64,000 bases of DNA from Paraescarpia echinospica (Eukaryota; Annelida; Polychaeta; Sabellida; Siboglinidae): the NCBI GenBank assembly GCA_020002185.1, contig CM034537.1, positions 13,224,625 to 13,288,624 of the forward strand, in the 5' to 3' direction. The position numbers were made by a program, and so were the translations under genes. Below the pieces are notes generated by a model. That model did not search any database and was not told the DNA's origin. It worked only from the letters and a program-made list of their open reading frames with translations. Shown here piece after piece: positions 35,301-48,359 of the stretch; within the stretch, counting starts at the first letter, position 1; every line of letters starts with the position of its first letter.

Positions 35301-38094
35301 TTATTTAAGACCACTTTCCAGTGCACTTCTAGATATTCCTGTCATGTCTCTTCATTCCCTACTCAGTTCAGACACATTGGAAGATGAGCTCATCAGCCAG
35401 GCTGATCAAGTCTCTGAAGGTAGCCACAAAGCCTGTTCAGTCCACCGCAGACAGCCTTGGCTCTAGTGGAGTCTGCAGACAGTCCTGCTCTCAAACGATT
35501 CACGATGTGGTCTTTGCCACCAATGGGCCAGGAAAGCCCCAGGCCAGGCAAGTCTCGGGCCGATCGTGTGCCACAGCATGAATGAAGTTCTGGGTGTAGC
35601 TTAACAGATATGTGAGTGATATTGATTTGACACCGTAGTGAACACGAACCAGGCTCAAGTACGGAAGTGGGAAGCTTACAGACTCTCAAGTGAAGAGACT
35701 AGCAAGGCCGCTACATGTGTGTGCTTTCTAGTCCTCGATCCAAGCTGGAATTGAAATGAAAAATGTATATATAAAAAATATAGACATTGTGTTTTAGAAA
35801 TGACAGTTTTTGTGAGTACACGTGGAGCGCATCTCACATTTTAATGGCTTCCCATATGTGTGTCCATCCTCAAAGTTCTCTTTTATGAGATAATAACAGA
35901 GTTACCCTGGCATGCCATGGCGAGGCGATAAAAGGCATCTACTTAACATTTTCTAGTTATACACAAAGTCACCTATAGATCAAAGATTCTATGCTGCTAA
36001 TAGATAGCTAATATGTTACTACATACTGCCAGGCTGGCGTTTGTTGCATGGGAAACCTCTGTCGGTTTAACTGGTTTTCAAATATATTTACTTTGATGTG
36101 TGAACTCAACATCAGTGAGTGCATCAAAGGCAATGGCATGTGTTAGGGTAATACATATGACATGTACATGCATATACAGCCGTATGCATGTACTCATACC
36201 TACACTCATATACACATGAACACACCCTCAAAATACATGTACACATGCATGTACATATTTTTCAAATATTCTTAAAGTAAAAGTATTAATATACATGCTG
36301 ATATACACACAGAAACAACATCTTGGCTTGTTTTGCTCTTTCACCATCTTCCGTATTCAGCCACATCTACATGGTCCACTGGGTAACAGTCACTAATTCG
36401 TCACCACGAGCGACACAACCTCACTTATCGGGTGGCAAATCTGCTCATTTGAAGGCAGTGAAAAAGAAAATCAGTTAATGAGCTTCATAGTGATATTTAC
36501 GGGCTGGGCTGATTGAATTCAGCATTGCCTCGATGGCACAGGGACAATATTCATCACTCCTAACCATAGAGGCCCACCAACGTAGGCGTATTAATACAAG
36601 ACACAACTTCTATTACTGTCACCGCTGATCATGTTTGGGCCGGATTAGCCAGTGTGTTTGATGCAATAATCCCGGAGAATGTGCTAGATTGTTGGTCTTG
36701 TAAGCAACTCTGTGTGATTAGGACGTTGTTGGGTGCTTGCACCAACGTTTTTATTCTGTGTGTCTGGAGTCTCAAGTTCATCATAGAAACAATGGTAGTT
36801 ATTCTAGGGTGTCTTGCTTTCACCGTAGATCGAAACAAGGGTTTTTTCCATGTCATCCTAGATAGGGTGTTTTGTCTTTACCATGGAATTAAGCATTGAT
36901 ATTCTGTGTCACTCTAGGTAGGGTGTCTTGTCTTGACAGTAGAAACAAGTTATTCAATGTCATCCCATATGGGGTATCTTAATTGTTTGATCATTTAGAA
37001 ACATGGGTTGTTATTCTGTGTATCTCATCTTTAGTATTGCTTGTTTACAAGCAACACCTAATAAGTGATCTGTTTGCCAACAAAACAGTGTACATAAACA
37101 CTGCAACTAAGAAAATGGTGAATGTCTTTTCATGTTGTCAAAAATCAGGCCAATGTTAATTGGTAGGGGAGTAGCCGTATTTAAATGTAAGTCTTAAAGG
37201 TTTAGTAGGGTAATTGCAATGGGTAAAAATAAGCTATGTCAATAGTGCACTAATTCAGATTGTTATGACCCCCGTATACATTTGCGCATCAAGGCCTGGG
37301 CGTATTCATGGTAATGCATTAATTTCCGAGAGAAAATGCCGTTTGCTTGTTCTGAGCTGAAGCGTTTCCTGTGAAATAATCTTTCTGGCCAACGATCAGG
37401 TCTCAGTCAATTACTGGATAAGTAGCAATTGCTGAGGCATGCAGTGCATTCTGTGTGTGCATGTGTATGTGTGCATGTGTTTGTATGCATGTATACATGT
37501 GTGTGCATGTCTTTGTATGTCTGAGTGTAGCTACATATAAGGACTGGACAACTCTGTTATTGCCTGAAGATAAATTCTGACTATGAGATTCAAGAAACAG
37601 ACTGAGTTATTTTCACGGGATGGCTACAATACTATCATTGCAGTGTTCCAGACCCAGATCGCCAGGCAATATTTACTGCATCAGTTCGGCCACAGAATCA
37701 ATCAGTGAAGCATTCCTTCTACAACTCGCTAATTATACATATTCTTGCCTGTGCACGTGTGGCAAATAAAAAACAACCCCATGGGAAATAGGTTGTGTTT
37801 GCACATCTCAGACAGCCTTCAAGGTGGCTGCAGATTATCTCGAAAGATGCCCGCTTCTATTTGAGGATGCGCATCGACTTTATTGAATTGCCCTGGCAGG
37901 TGAGAGCAAGTTAAACAAGCTATGTGTACCAATCTTGATGAGCTGGTTAACATACCCAATCTTAGGCTGGCAGTAATGAGCAAATAGATGGTCTTAGAAA
38001 TGTTTCATTGTATTATAATAGGAAGGTAGCAACACCAGTGGTCACATGGTTTTCTTGTAATAGTCATAGTGCTGTTATGACAAGTTTCACTTGA
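32348..38094. other. non-coding
   Basis: No exon or RNA could be supported. A minus-strand frame at 35393-35689 is open for 98 codons in a locally GC-richer stretch but has no motif I can name. ACATGCATGTACA-like runs occur at 36160-36300. A palindromic TAATGCATTA lies at about 37312 in a stretch of mixed composition. Confidence 0.4.
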
Positions 38095-38240
38095 CACTAG
38101 TCTGATTCATCCCTAGTCTGACTCAAGTCTCAACTCAAGTCTGGCTCAAAACAAGACTTACCTAGTTTGATTCAACACTTGTCAGGCTCAACATTGGTCT
38201 GACTCAACTTAGTCTGGCTCAACTCTAATCTGATAACAAA
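38095..38240. repeat. degenerate CTGACTCAA repeat
   Basis: AGTCTGACTCAA and AGTCTGGCTCAA variants recur about seven times at irregular spacing of 13-30 bp. A decayed short minisatellite. Confidence 0.55.
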
Positions 38241-41200
38241 TCTAGTGTACATCTGAATATTAAATTTTGGTGACATTACCAAGATCTCCAAATTTAATTC
38301 ACTCATTGTGGTTTCACTTGAGTCATATCGTGTAGGAAAAGGTTAAAGTTACTAGATTCAAAATTATACAACATGCACCTATTCTGAAGTCCAACTAGAT
38401 ACAGTCATTGATTGAAGTTACTGGCTTCCTCTTTATCTGCTGTCCATAACCATAAATGTCAGTAATGTTACCATTTCAATAAAGTTAAATGAGTCGTTAC
38501 TACCTTCGACTAACCAGGGACTTGCTAACTGCGGAGTCATTCTGGACTCGACTCGCAATTTTGTTAAACCGATTGTAAGTTCAGAGAGGATTGGCTCCTG
38601 AGGGAGATCGGTGGACCAAACCCTCAGTGTTTACGTGTCATTGGCCTGGGCTCTAATATGAATCGATAATCAGTAGCCACTTTGACCACGTTAGCCACGA
38701 GTCATTGCCTTGTGTTGATTCTCTCATCCCTCCATCTATCCATCCATCCATTCTGATCCTGATCGAGAACTTGTATAAAACTCTTGATGGAGTCCCCGGT
38801 AGTGTAGCTGGATGCATTAGTGCACAGTCAAGCACATCATTGTCTGTGCTCACATTAGTGTCTCTTTTTTCAAAGTTACGATTCTGATTTCTGTGAAATA
38901 ATTCATGGGGTCGACGTCCGTGTTAACTATTCAGGTGTCTAAATGGTTGGTTTAGATTGGTTGCAGTGGAGACGTCCTAGCAGAGTTCACTGCAGTGTTG
39001 TTGATTCATTGTATCTCTTCATCCCACAAAACTTGCTCACATCCACGAAGCCATTAATCAGCGTATTGAAGGATGCTCTGCACTGGTTGGGTATCTAATT
39101 TTAAACAGCGTGCAAATCATTTGTTCCAATTATTCGTAATCTCAGTGAAATTTTACTTCCCATCTGTGCTCTCTTAGTAATGTCATTTCAAATCCTAGTT
39201 CTTATGTCTTCTTTGACCTTAAAGAAAATAAATCGCTAATGTTAAGTTGCATTAATAGATTATCAACAAATTAATATATCTTCATCAGTAAATACTTCCC
39301 AGGGGCTATAGGCATTGTACTACGTAATCTTTTTGCTTGCTACCAAGCAACCATGTTCTGGACTACTACAGTAGTGTAGTGGCCAGCTTCTCTCATGAGA
39401 CAATGCTTGTCTTAGTTGTTTCACACCAGTAAATTGCCCGCACACGGTCTCACACATTTGATCTCCAAGGGACGGGTTTACAAAGCTTTCTTTCCATACG
39501 AAAGAACTTTTTGTGAGATTTGACATAGATTACCAGTGTTCACTTTAAGGTTTTAAAAAACGGGGTCCAGTGAACCTGAAAAATGGGGTCCCAAAAACAA
39601 AAATGGGGTCCAAAGATGTGGACTATTAAATGGACTAAATGAATGTGTGGCCTCGATCTCTTTTTGGCTTCTTAGCTGCTGGCGATGTCGTGATCAGGTT
39701 TCAATCTAGGATCTTGGACAAGTGTGCCAAGGGCCTATGTAAGTTGTAAAAGCAAGCTTTTTTAAACATTGCACCTATGGTAGGGACTGAAAATCCCTCT
39801 GGGAATTGACTACCCTGGGTAATTAAACATTACTGATGACTTAATGTGGAGTTCTTGTATTATATTGATTTCCCTTCTAGGTGCTGCAGCTAAATAACAA
39901 GTATGTTTGTCTGAATTTCCTGAACAAAATTGGTAGTCTCTACAACTGGCATCCCATCGACGATATGACACGTGTGCAACACAAACCCTGGATATACAGT
40001 AATAAATTATATTATAATAATAGGGGTCAACTTCTTCTGCTGACACCGCAGGAAGCCAGGAAACCAGCTTTGAGCATACCAGAGATAATCTTGATGTAAC
40101 AACGCAGATCCCCCATACAGTGATAAAATAGTCAACAATGACTGTAATTATTGTACGGAAGGAAGGAAGATTAAAACTGTTTATTTCAAGTAGTGACAAG
40201 AATAAATGAAACTACCCCGGTACACCACACTGTTAACTGTAATTCATGCTATCGTTCATTTACTTCATATATACACAGGATTTGAAAATGAGAATATTTT
40301 AAGAAACGTTTATTATAAAATGGTACTTTGGACTTTACATGTTTATTACGGTTTGTGTTTAGGGATTTTATGAAAATAACTAATAAGAATTTAACAACTT
40401 TCAGATTTTGTTTTTTACTGGTGGAGCTACTCGTCAGGGAAGTCACATCTTTGTTACGGAAGTCACACACATCAAACACTCTAAAAACAGAACAATTTAA
40501 ATTTCCAATTAATGTTTTCAGTTGCATGCGGCCCACATGTCTAGGAGTGATTTTTTCGCTTTACTTCATTTCATGATTCTTTCTAGCGGGCACACAACAT
40601 GCGCTCTCTGGTGGATATTTTATGCCTCGATAAAAACAGCATGTACGCTCTGGCGGATAATTGTACGCCCAGCTGATTTGTGTGGAATTAGCAGAATACA
40701 GGTAACGCGGTGCACTACATCATCAGCCAGAACGACGACGTAATAATTACTTGCTATTGTGTCTTGGCTATCTTGCACACAAATCCCGGATGCCTACAAA
40801 ATATCGAATAAATTAAGGGATTGTCTTGTCAAGTAATGTAGATTTATTTTTTAGGGCGCGTCAACTGAATTTGTCTGCACCAGATGCCACATTTACGTGC
40901 CCTTCAGGCGCATTCATGAAATTTTGGTGGGTCATTAGTTAAAATATTGCATCAATGGCGCAAGGACGCTGCCTGGATTGAACCCTGCATGATGTCAAAA
41001 ATGCTGACCGGACGCCACGTTAAAGTCGTTCTACCTAGTTTCCAAATTAGCCGTTAGGCGGTACTGATGCGCATTAGTGGGAACTACTATACTTCACAGT
41101 TTGGTCACTAGGTTGCGGCACCATTTTGTTGTGAAATGAAAGTGCAGTTGTCAACACACAATTTTGATATCTGTCGTATTTCTTTGTAAGCGACCTGTCT

Positions 41201-42127
41201 ACAGTGGGACTAGAAATAACTTTGAAGAACCATAGAATTGTGTCAAAGAGACCCAGCAAAACATGAAAAACTGCGTCCGTGGTATGCGGTGAAATTTGAA
41301 AAACCACATCCCGCCTCGAAAAACTGCGTATCACCCCAAAACGGCATCAGCGCAAACACTGAATACATAAGACAGAACAGTCGTAGGAGACAAGTGTAGC
41401 ATTGTGAATAGTTGTATTTAGCTTCATTCTGTATGAAGGGTCATATGTATGAATGCATCATGAATTGGCCCTGGGTTTGTAGTTTTTTCTTTATGATGTT
41501 CGTGTATTTACACATAAAAGTCAGTCTACCAGCATTAGAACAGTGTGTCACAGTTTGGTTATTGACACCACATGTGACTATGTGTCAGTGATGTCACAAC
41601 ACTGACATGGTGTCAGATTGACATTTTGATAGACCTGACATTCAATCTATTTAACTACTGAAGTTGATGCATTACTTGCGACCAATCAGGTTATGGCAAA
41701 TTGTTCAGACTTGAGACTGCTGCAATATGATGTGAATTGAAATATGGTGAACGCGATGCTAAATAAAGTAGTTTTTATTAGATCCAGAATTGAACATTGT
41801 CATATCTAGTATAAAGACTAGACATGAAAAGGAAAGAAAATGGACACAAAAGGATAAATGTTGGTTTATAATGTTGTGAATTGTATTATACCAAACTAAC
41901 CAAAGTAGTAATTATTATTATATACATCAGCATTTCCATAAACACAATATCAAGCATGTACCGGTTTAATACATAATTGTCATACCCAACCATGATGTGT
42001 TAATACCTATATAATATCACAGTCATTATGTCTAGCTGATCTGACCTATTCAGAGTAAAAACATTTTAAGTTGGTCAACACCACCAAACTGTTTGGCAAA
42101 AGCCACCAAAGAATGTGCAATCTCATT
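38241..42127. other. non-coding
   Basis: No supported gene. AATGGGGTCC is repeated three times around 39545-39615. A minus-strand ORF of 129 codons at 39810-40199 lacks motifs. Two short duplicated blocks around CATGCGCTCT and CATGTACGCTC lie at 40598 and 40640. Confidence 0.4.
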
Positions 42128-42286
42128 GGACAATCACAAGAAGGACGTTACTAAAGAAGCCTTAAATGCCCAACAGCTGTGGACAATCACAAGAAGGACA
42201 TTACTAAAGAAGCCTTAAATGCCCAACAGCTGTGGACAATCACAAGAAGGACGTTACTAAAGAAGCCTTAAATGCCCAACAGCTGT
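42128..42286. repeat. 53-bp tandem triplication
   Basis: Three almost identical copies start at 42128, 42181 and 42234 with GGACAATCACAAGAAGGAC and end with GCCCAACAGCTGT. The copies differ at about one base (ACGTTAC versus ACATTAC), so the expansion is recent. Confidence 0.95.
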
Positions 42287-42291
42287 TGGGC
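42274..42291. repeat. 18-bp perfect palindrome
   Basis: GCCCAACAGCTGTTGGGC is its own reverse complement. It is completed only at the 3' end of the last 53-bp copy, by TGGGC, and is followed by TTTT. Confidence 0.9.
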
Positions 42292-43815
42292 TTTTGAAGT
42301 CTTTTGTAGATTAACGGAATCATGATTAGTGATTGTTTGTGAACACATCTATAGAGAACAGAGCACTGTCACTATGGTACCTTATTAACATATCTCATTC
42401 CAACTGCTGGTGCATGACAATAGCACAATGTCAGTAAATATGGAGTTTCTTTCTGTTCAGTGATGTGCATAAAATGCATATTACTGAAAAACATGACAAA
42501 GCGATTAATGCATTAGTGTAGTAATCACATTGTGTCTGAATATTTCCAACATAATGCATTGGAATAAACTTGTCTTCCTGGGATCAAACGAAAGCCACTG
42601 CAAGCTGCCTAGATACTGTATAACAGCAGTCACTTTCACTTTAATTTTACTCTTACTGAGCCACATTTTGGATCTCTCAAAACGCATGCATCCAGGGCAA
42701 ATGTCCATATATGTATCAGGAGACCTGCCCCAGGGGTGCCTTGGGAGTCACCTCCCACCTTTCCCTTCCCCACTTCCACATCCTCTACCTGTGATTACGG
42801 CCCCCACCCTCCGGTGTCTTAGTAAATGTGACACATTCGAGTGCTTCATTAATCGAGTTAGTTCGTCTGTCATTTGTTGCGACAATGTCTAAGTGCTCAT
42901 TATCCTTGAGGCTGCCAAGTAGCATCCAAGCGTTCACAGTTGAGAGACTATCGATTCCAAATATAGCACAATTTCTGCGGCGATTGGCGAAAATTCATGC
43001 AAACCTAGTGGAAGTGTCGTAAAACCATTGCAGGGCTGCGTGCCAGACAACGCCCGGGCTAAAGCTTTGATTAATCAAGATAACTTGGAACTATAGTAAC
43101 CCGAGAGACCTCCAAGTGGAGATTGATGGCGATACTGACCCACATGCAACGTTTTATGTGCGATGTTATGAATAAATTTTACGTTAATTGGGTATGTGTA
43201 ATGATGAATAGTATCCGACTAGTTAAAAGTCGTCCATTATATCTTCATGCCTGTATGTAGATTTATGTTGCTTGAATTATTTATATTGTTTACATTTTGT
43301 TACTATATATATTCATGTGTGTACTTCATTATAGAGATATACATACATAAGTATATTTCTATAAATTCTGCGTTAAGTCGACATGGTCTGCTTAAAGTTT
43401 TGATCTGTGCTTGCAAGAATAATATGTAATGACAAAAATTGTAATAAGGTAACTTATATTGCACCTAAATCTTTAGTAACCAAACTCAAAGGTGCATATT
43501 TGTTTACCATTGTGTTAGCTAGAAAAGTGAAACTTGCATTAATGAGAAATTGTGTCTACGATGGACACTTTTGAAAGTCCTGAGTAACTAATTTGCATTT
43601 TTTTTGCAGTTTTAGTGTATACACAGGTCAGCTAAAAATAAAATACCCGATAGCTTGTTTCATTATTGGCTAAACAATTTGTATTTGGTATTTCAGGAAG
43701 TTGTTTTCAGAGCAATGTCTATTGTGGTTTACCATTAATTGGCAATGGAATAGTGTACATATATGGCACTAATTATCACTATATGCTTATCTGGTTAACA
43801 TAAGATGGATTTATA
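42292..43815. other. non-coding
   Basis: Nothing recognised apart from a C-rich patch near 42725-42820. Confidence 0.4.
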
Positions 43816-43930
43816 CAAACACATGCACATACTCATGTACACGCACGCACACACGCACACATGCACGCACTCACTCATGCACACGCACACACATACAGAC
43901 ACGCTGACACACACACTTGGCCAGACACAC
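43816..43930. repeat. CA-rich microsatellite
   Basis: An imperfect run of ACAC, GCAC and TGCACAC blocks. Confidence 0.8.
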
Positions 43931-44899
43931 AATTTATCCTGATCATAATAGCTTCCTTAGAATCTGTCTATTTTTACATTGATCCTGTCTCACAATCGTC
44001 TCATTGTCATAACAGTTTGGTGACTATATTATATAGCCCTTGAGGATAATCTTTTTATTAATGTCATTAATAAAGATAATCACATCTAAGGTTTACACTA
44101 AGTGGTATACCTTGAGGAGAGAGCGCCGTATAGTACCCGCAGGCCCCATCATTTGTCACAAATCAATAGTTGATGTCGACCACCAGTCAGATTGTTCGTA
44201 ATGAGCCACCAAGCTTTGTTATATACGGTAGTTGCTATTTTGGATGATATGATCTTATTGTGTTGATGTTCACATGTACATTGAAGCTTGTGTGTAATGG
44301 CATCACTAGCAACCTACTTATTAAAGAGATTTACATTGGTGGAAATTTGCATGGAAGCATACATGGCTTCAACAGAAGAGACAGTGGTGGGTAGACTACA
44401 GTGGTGCTACCTAGTGAATGACATGCTAGTTATATTATGCATGCTTTGCCTGGCCAGACATGCAGATGGTAGGGATGGTAATGCAGACACAACTGTCTGT
44501 TATGAAGACAGGTATCTAGCTATATTTTATTTATATTACTGAATTTATAATTATGTCATTCTTATTGTAATCATTGTAGGACAATTATTTATAATTCAGA
44601 TTTATTGATTTCGTGTCTGCTAAATGTTTTTAATCCCTTGTAGCAGGTAGTCTAGATTAATAAAAACCCATCAATCCATCATCCATAAAACTTTAATTTT
44701 GTTAAAATATTTGAAAAAATTGACCTTGTAACTTATACAAGTGTGAATAGCCTAATTATGTCATTATAGTAAAAAAATGAGACCGTTATTGCCAATTGTT
44801 TTGTCAGTTTTTTAGGTCTTGTCAAAAGTAGTCTAACATAGTGACACTGCTACATGTCTAGGTGCCCAGTTAGTGACATGTCAACATAGGCAATTACAC
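43931..44899. other. non-coding
   Basis: No gene or repeat supported. Confidence 0.4.
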
Positions 44900-45172
44900 T
44901 GGTAGTGACTCAGATAGTGACATGGATAGTGACACAGATTTCGGCTCAGCTAGTGGCATGGATAGCGACATTAACAGTGACATGGATAGTGATACAAGTA
45001 GTGACATGAAAGGTGACATTGATAGTGACACAGCTAGTAGTATGGATAGTGACACAGTTAGTGACATAATGACACAGATAGTGACGTGTAGTGACATGGA
45101 TGCTGACATGGATAGTGACACAGATAAAACATACAAAATGGCATGCACAGTGCCATGGATAGTGACACAGAT
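44900..45172. repeat. 12-bp imperfect minisatellite
   Basis: ATGGATAGTGAC and ACAGATAGTGAC alternate through about 20 degenerate copies. The 12-bp unit is four codons, giving a plus-strand Asp/Ser-rich and a minus-strand Met/Ser/Val-rich low-complexity frame. There is no splice or start context that makes it a gene. Confidence 0.8.
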
Positions 45173-45915
45173 ATTGACACATATATCAACACAGGTGCTC
45201 GATCATGTCATCCAACAAAACATGATCTGTCTTCTGAAAATACCAACTTCCTTGGAGACAATTTAAATGAACAACCCCTTAAGTCATGTTTCCTATAATT
45301 ACTACTATGTGTTCCCACAATGTCACACCACTTTTTCATCACCAGCCATGTCACAACCTATGTCAGACCTGTCCAGGTCCTTGTGAATAACGACTAGCAA
45401 ATCACATGGTGGGATGAAGCAAACGATAGTGCCAATAAATCACAGTTGACTGAATCATGTGACCAATTTTTCATCGAATTTACACATTAATCGCCATGAC
45501 ATTGTGTTTGATCATCTCACCAAGGGCGGACACTAAGGCTTTCTGTACCATTACCACTTAACTTCCACAGGCGATGGTACTCCACGACAACGTAATGTTA
45601 GTGGGGTGATACAAACACTGTTAGTTTGTCACTATTATGCATGGTGTCGCTGGTGTGCATCGTGTGGGTTATTGAGTGGCACAATTGCATTAGGTGGGAG
45701 TTGTCTGGTGACATTTGTGGGATTTGGGAGCACCCAGCAAATGTGTCCTTTGTCTGGGCGTGTGGCTGTGTCAGTGGCTGAGGGACGTTGTTGTGTGTAA
45801 TCAACCATTACTGACCAACTGTTCACACCAGTGTGGGATGAAAATATTACACAGAAAATGCATTTAACATAATATTGCTGTACCCCCTGTGTAGCAACAA
45901 TATGTACTTATGGTA
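45173..45915. other. non-coding
   Basis: No gene or repeat supported. Confidence 0.4.
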
Positions 45916-45942
45916 TGTGTGCGTTTGTGTGTGTGTGTGTGT

Positions 45943-46011
<69 letters not shown>

Positions 46012-46014
46012 TGT
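45916..46014. repeat. (GT)n microsatellite
   Basis: A GT run of nearly 100 bp with a few interruptions (GCGTTT near its start, one CT, and TTT at the end). Confidence 0.95.
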
Positions 46015-46972
46015 GACCTGCTCATTGTGCAAAACATCAAACCCTTGTCCTCATTGTAGGACAGTCATGTATGGTCACGCTCCCAAACTTTCAAGTAGCC
46101 ACGCTGTCGTTTCTGCTTGTCGTACTGCGTGTCCCGTTCACATTTTTCCAGCTTGCATTTTACTGCTGGTTTTGCACCCCAGTCAAGTAACGATACATCG
46201 TGCGTAAACGTAGACTAATAAAGCAATTTAGATGTAAACCGTATTCGAAAACCGTGGATTTGAAAATGGCCACCAATTGCACTCATTAGCCGTACCTCTA
46301 CCAGATACGCTCAACCAAACAACTGTCGTTTCAGAATTCGATGTCACACAACAGCCAATCAAAAGCACCATTTCACTGCCGCCTCATTAGGTAAAGAATT
46401 AGTTTGTCAATGGTAAAGATGTTGGCACTACGCAACATGCTGATTTTTACTAGACAGCTGGACTAGTTGAAAAGCAGGTTTACTAGTCCACCGTAATCTT
46501 TACTAGTGTATGGACTAGCAGACTAGTGGGTAGTTTTACCCCTGCGTTGCTTTAACTCTGCCCACTAAAACTGTTTTGTAACATTCAATTCGGTCAAATT
46601 ACGATGGCATCATCATCGCATGCTGGTCTATTCTTCTCCGTATGCAAATACGAGTAATCGGGAGCGTTCAGGTTTTTGGCACCCAATATACTGAATGCAT
46701 ATGATTCGTTATTTCCCTAGAGGGGTCCGGTTAATTGAGAACATGTGACGCTATCAATTGAAACAACAATGTAACATTTTTGTCTTCGGCATGCCGCCGC
46801 CGTTAAAGAAATGTCGAAATGACATTACGTGTATTTTCGAATCAAAACTAACGAAAATTGCGTTCACCGGGAAGACGATGGTTTGGACTGAGTGGAAACT
46901 GCACCAGTGTCGTCGGTGATAGCTCTGCCGGTATCGTTTTGTTTGTCGTCATCGTTGTCTTTTCTGCCCTCT
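46015..46972. other. non-coding, with ACTAGT-rich patch
   Basis: TGGACTAGT and its inverse ACTAGTCCA form a 9-bp stem around 46461-46491, with further ACTAGT hexamers to 46530. No gene supported. Confidence 0.4.
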
Positions 46973-47059
46973 GTCATCGCGTTCGGCGTCATCATCTCTG
47001 CCCATGTCATTGCGTTCATCGTCGTCATCTCTGTCCGTGTCATCGCATTCGGCGTCGTT
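46973..47059. repeat. 33-bp tandem repeat, 2.6 copies
   Basis: Copies starting GTCATCGCGTTCGGCGTCAT lie at 46973, 47006 and 47039. A degenerate related block precedes them. The local CpG content is higher than in the surroundings. Confidence 0.8.
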
Positions 47060-48019
47060 AGCATGTGGCCAATCCACAATTGAATTTTTTACACTTGAAG
47101 CTGCTTGGCTGTTTCTTATGTTGCTGATATTGTTTGTCATGTTGAAGGCTCTTGTTGGCGAGACGTTGATTTGTTCAATAAATGTTATTCTACTAGTTAT
47201 GCAGTGTTGTTATTAATATTACATGGTCAATATATATATATATATATCAACCGGGAGTGGATAAGAATAATGTCAATCCGTCATTTGGACAGGTAAAATT
47301 TCCGGGCACATGATGCATGGCGCTGTCATGATGGGCAAAAAAATGATCCTGCATTAGTCCCTGGTGTGTGTGCATGTTTACGGAATATGAACGTGTGGTG
47401 TGTGTGCATGTTCTGTGTGCTTGTAGTTGTGTGAGTATGTGCATGCGCATGTGTGTGTACTTGACACATGCATCTACATGCTTGGACACTCACCATCTGG
47501 AAGATAATACAATTACGCCCCAATATCTGTGAGCTTTGATCTGGGTGAGATGTCTGGTGCCTAATGATGTGACTCGGTGGTTTGATTTATACAGACAATG
47601 AACTGTTGTACAGGTGATGCAGTGTCCTCAGAAATCTCCCTCTGGACTATAGAGCCAGTACAATAAATGACTCTGCAGTCTGAACAAACCAACGTGTAGA
47701 TATTGTGATCCTTGTGGGTATTTCACATCTATCCTCTAGATGTCACAACTCTAACATGCTAGCATGTACAGATCATGCATGTATCCAGCAGATGGCGCCA
47801 CATGATTGCATCCCTAAAGGCAACGATCAGGCTGTGTAGCCAGGCATGTTGAAATTGCTAGACACCTGGTGCTCAGTAAATCTGCACTGTCTGAATTTAT
47901 AACATTTGGCTACATCTGCAACATTCCAGATATGATTATAAAGACAGTATTGAGGTGTTTTTATTACTAATATAATTATGTCAGTGATTTATGACATTCT
48001 AAGTATTATTATAAAACAA
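47060..48019. other. non-coding
   Basis: A TATATATATATA patch at 47231, a TG-rich stretch near 47380-47460, and a CTCF-like motif at 47785 listed separately. No gene supported. Confidence 0.4.
47785..47798 (+). promoter_or_regulatory. candidate CTCF-type motif
   Basis: CCAGCAGATGGCGC matches the degenerate core CCASYAGRKGGCRS at all 14 positions. A close second, ACACCAGGTGGCAG, lies at 62195. Motif matches alone occur by chance, so the function is uncertain. Confidence 0.3.
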
Positions 48020-48225
48020 CAGTCTGTTTGTTTGTCTGTTTGTTTGTGGACCCATATCTCCATTAGTTTTGCATGTATGGGGCTGACATTTTTTATGTAA
48101 TCTAGTGGGTCCATTGTTGTGGTTTGTAGATTTACATTTTATTCACTGCTCCTCGCCTCATCTATAGTGTAGTTATAGGATGTGATGTGTATTGGAATCT
48201 GCTGCGCGTTGCTAGGTTTATGAAG
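48020..48225 (+). repeat. dispersed repeat, copy 1 (left of the Ngaro element)
   Basis: 48066-48143 aligns with 56242-56320 in the same orientation, at roughly three quarters identity and with one 2-bp gap. Shared blocks are GTTTTG.ATG.AT, ATCTAGT.GG, and GTGGTTTGTAGATT followed by ATTTTAT. Both copies continue to a short segment related to GGCAACGCC..GGT (here GCGCGTTGCTAGGTT). It looks like the 3' part of an unclassified dispersed repeat. Confidence 0.6.
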
Positions 48226-48359
48226 AGAAAGAGAGTCACGGAATAAGGGTGGAAAATGGCAATGCCCGTTAATTACATGTAGTCAATAGTAATGTAAATG
48301 GTAAAGACAGACAATGGGCATTGCCGTCAACCTAGATAGCAAAAGGCAATTCCCCTTAC

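Noticed and set aside
35393..35689. 98-codon minus-strand ORF in a GC-richer patch
   Set aside because: No domain, no start or splice support, and no paralogue in the window. It vaguely resembles transposon-associated sequence, but I cannot name it.
39810..40199. 129-codon minus-strand ORF
   Set aside because: Composition is irregular and I find no motif or splice context. Probably random in this AT-rich region.
44900..45172. A secreted Asp/Ser-rich repeat protein
   Set aside because: The frame is only the product of a 12-bp repeat. There is no signal peptide, and stops lie close by.
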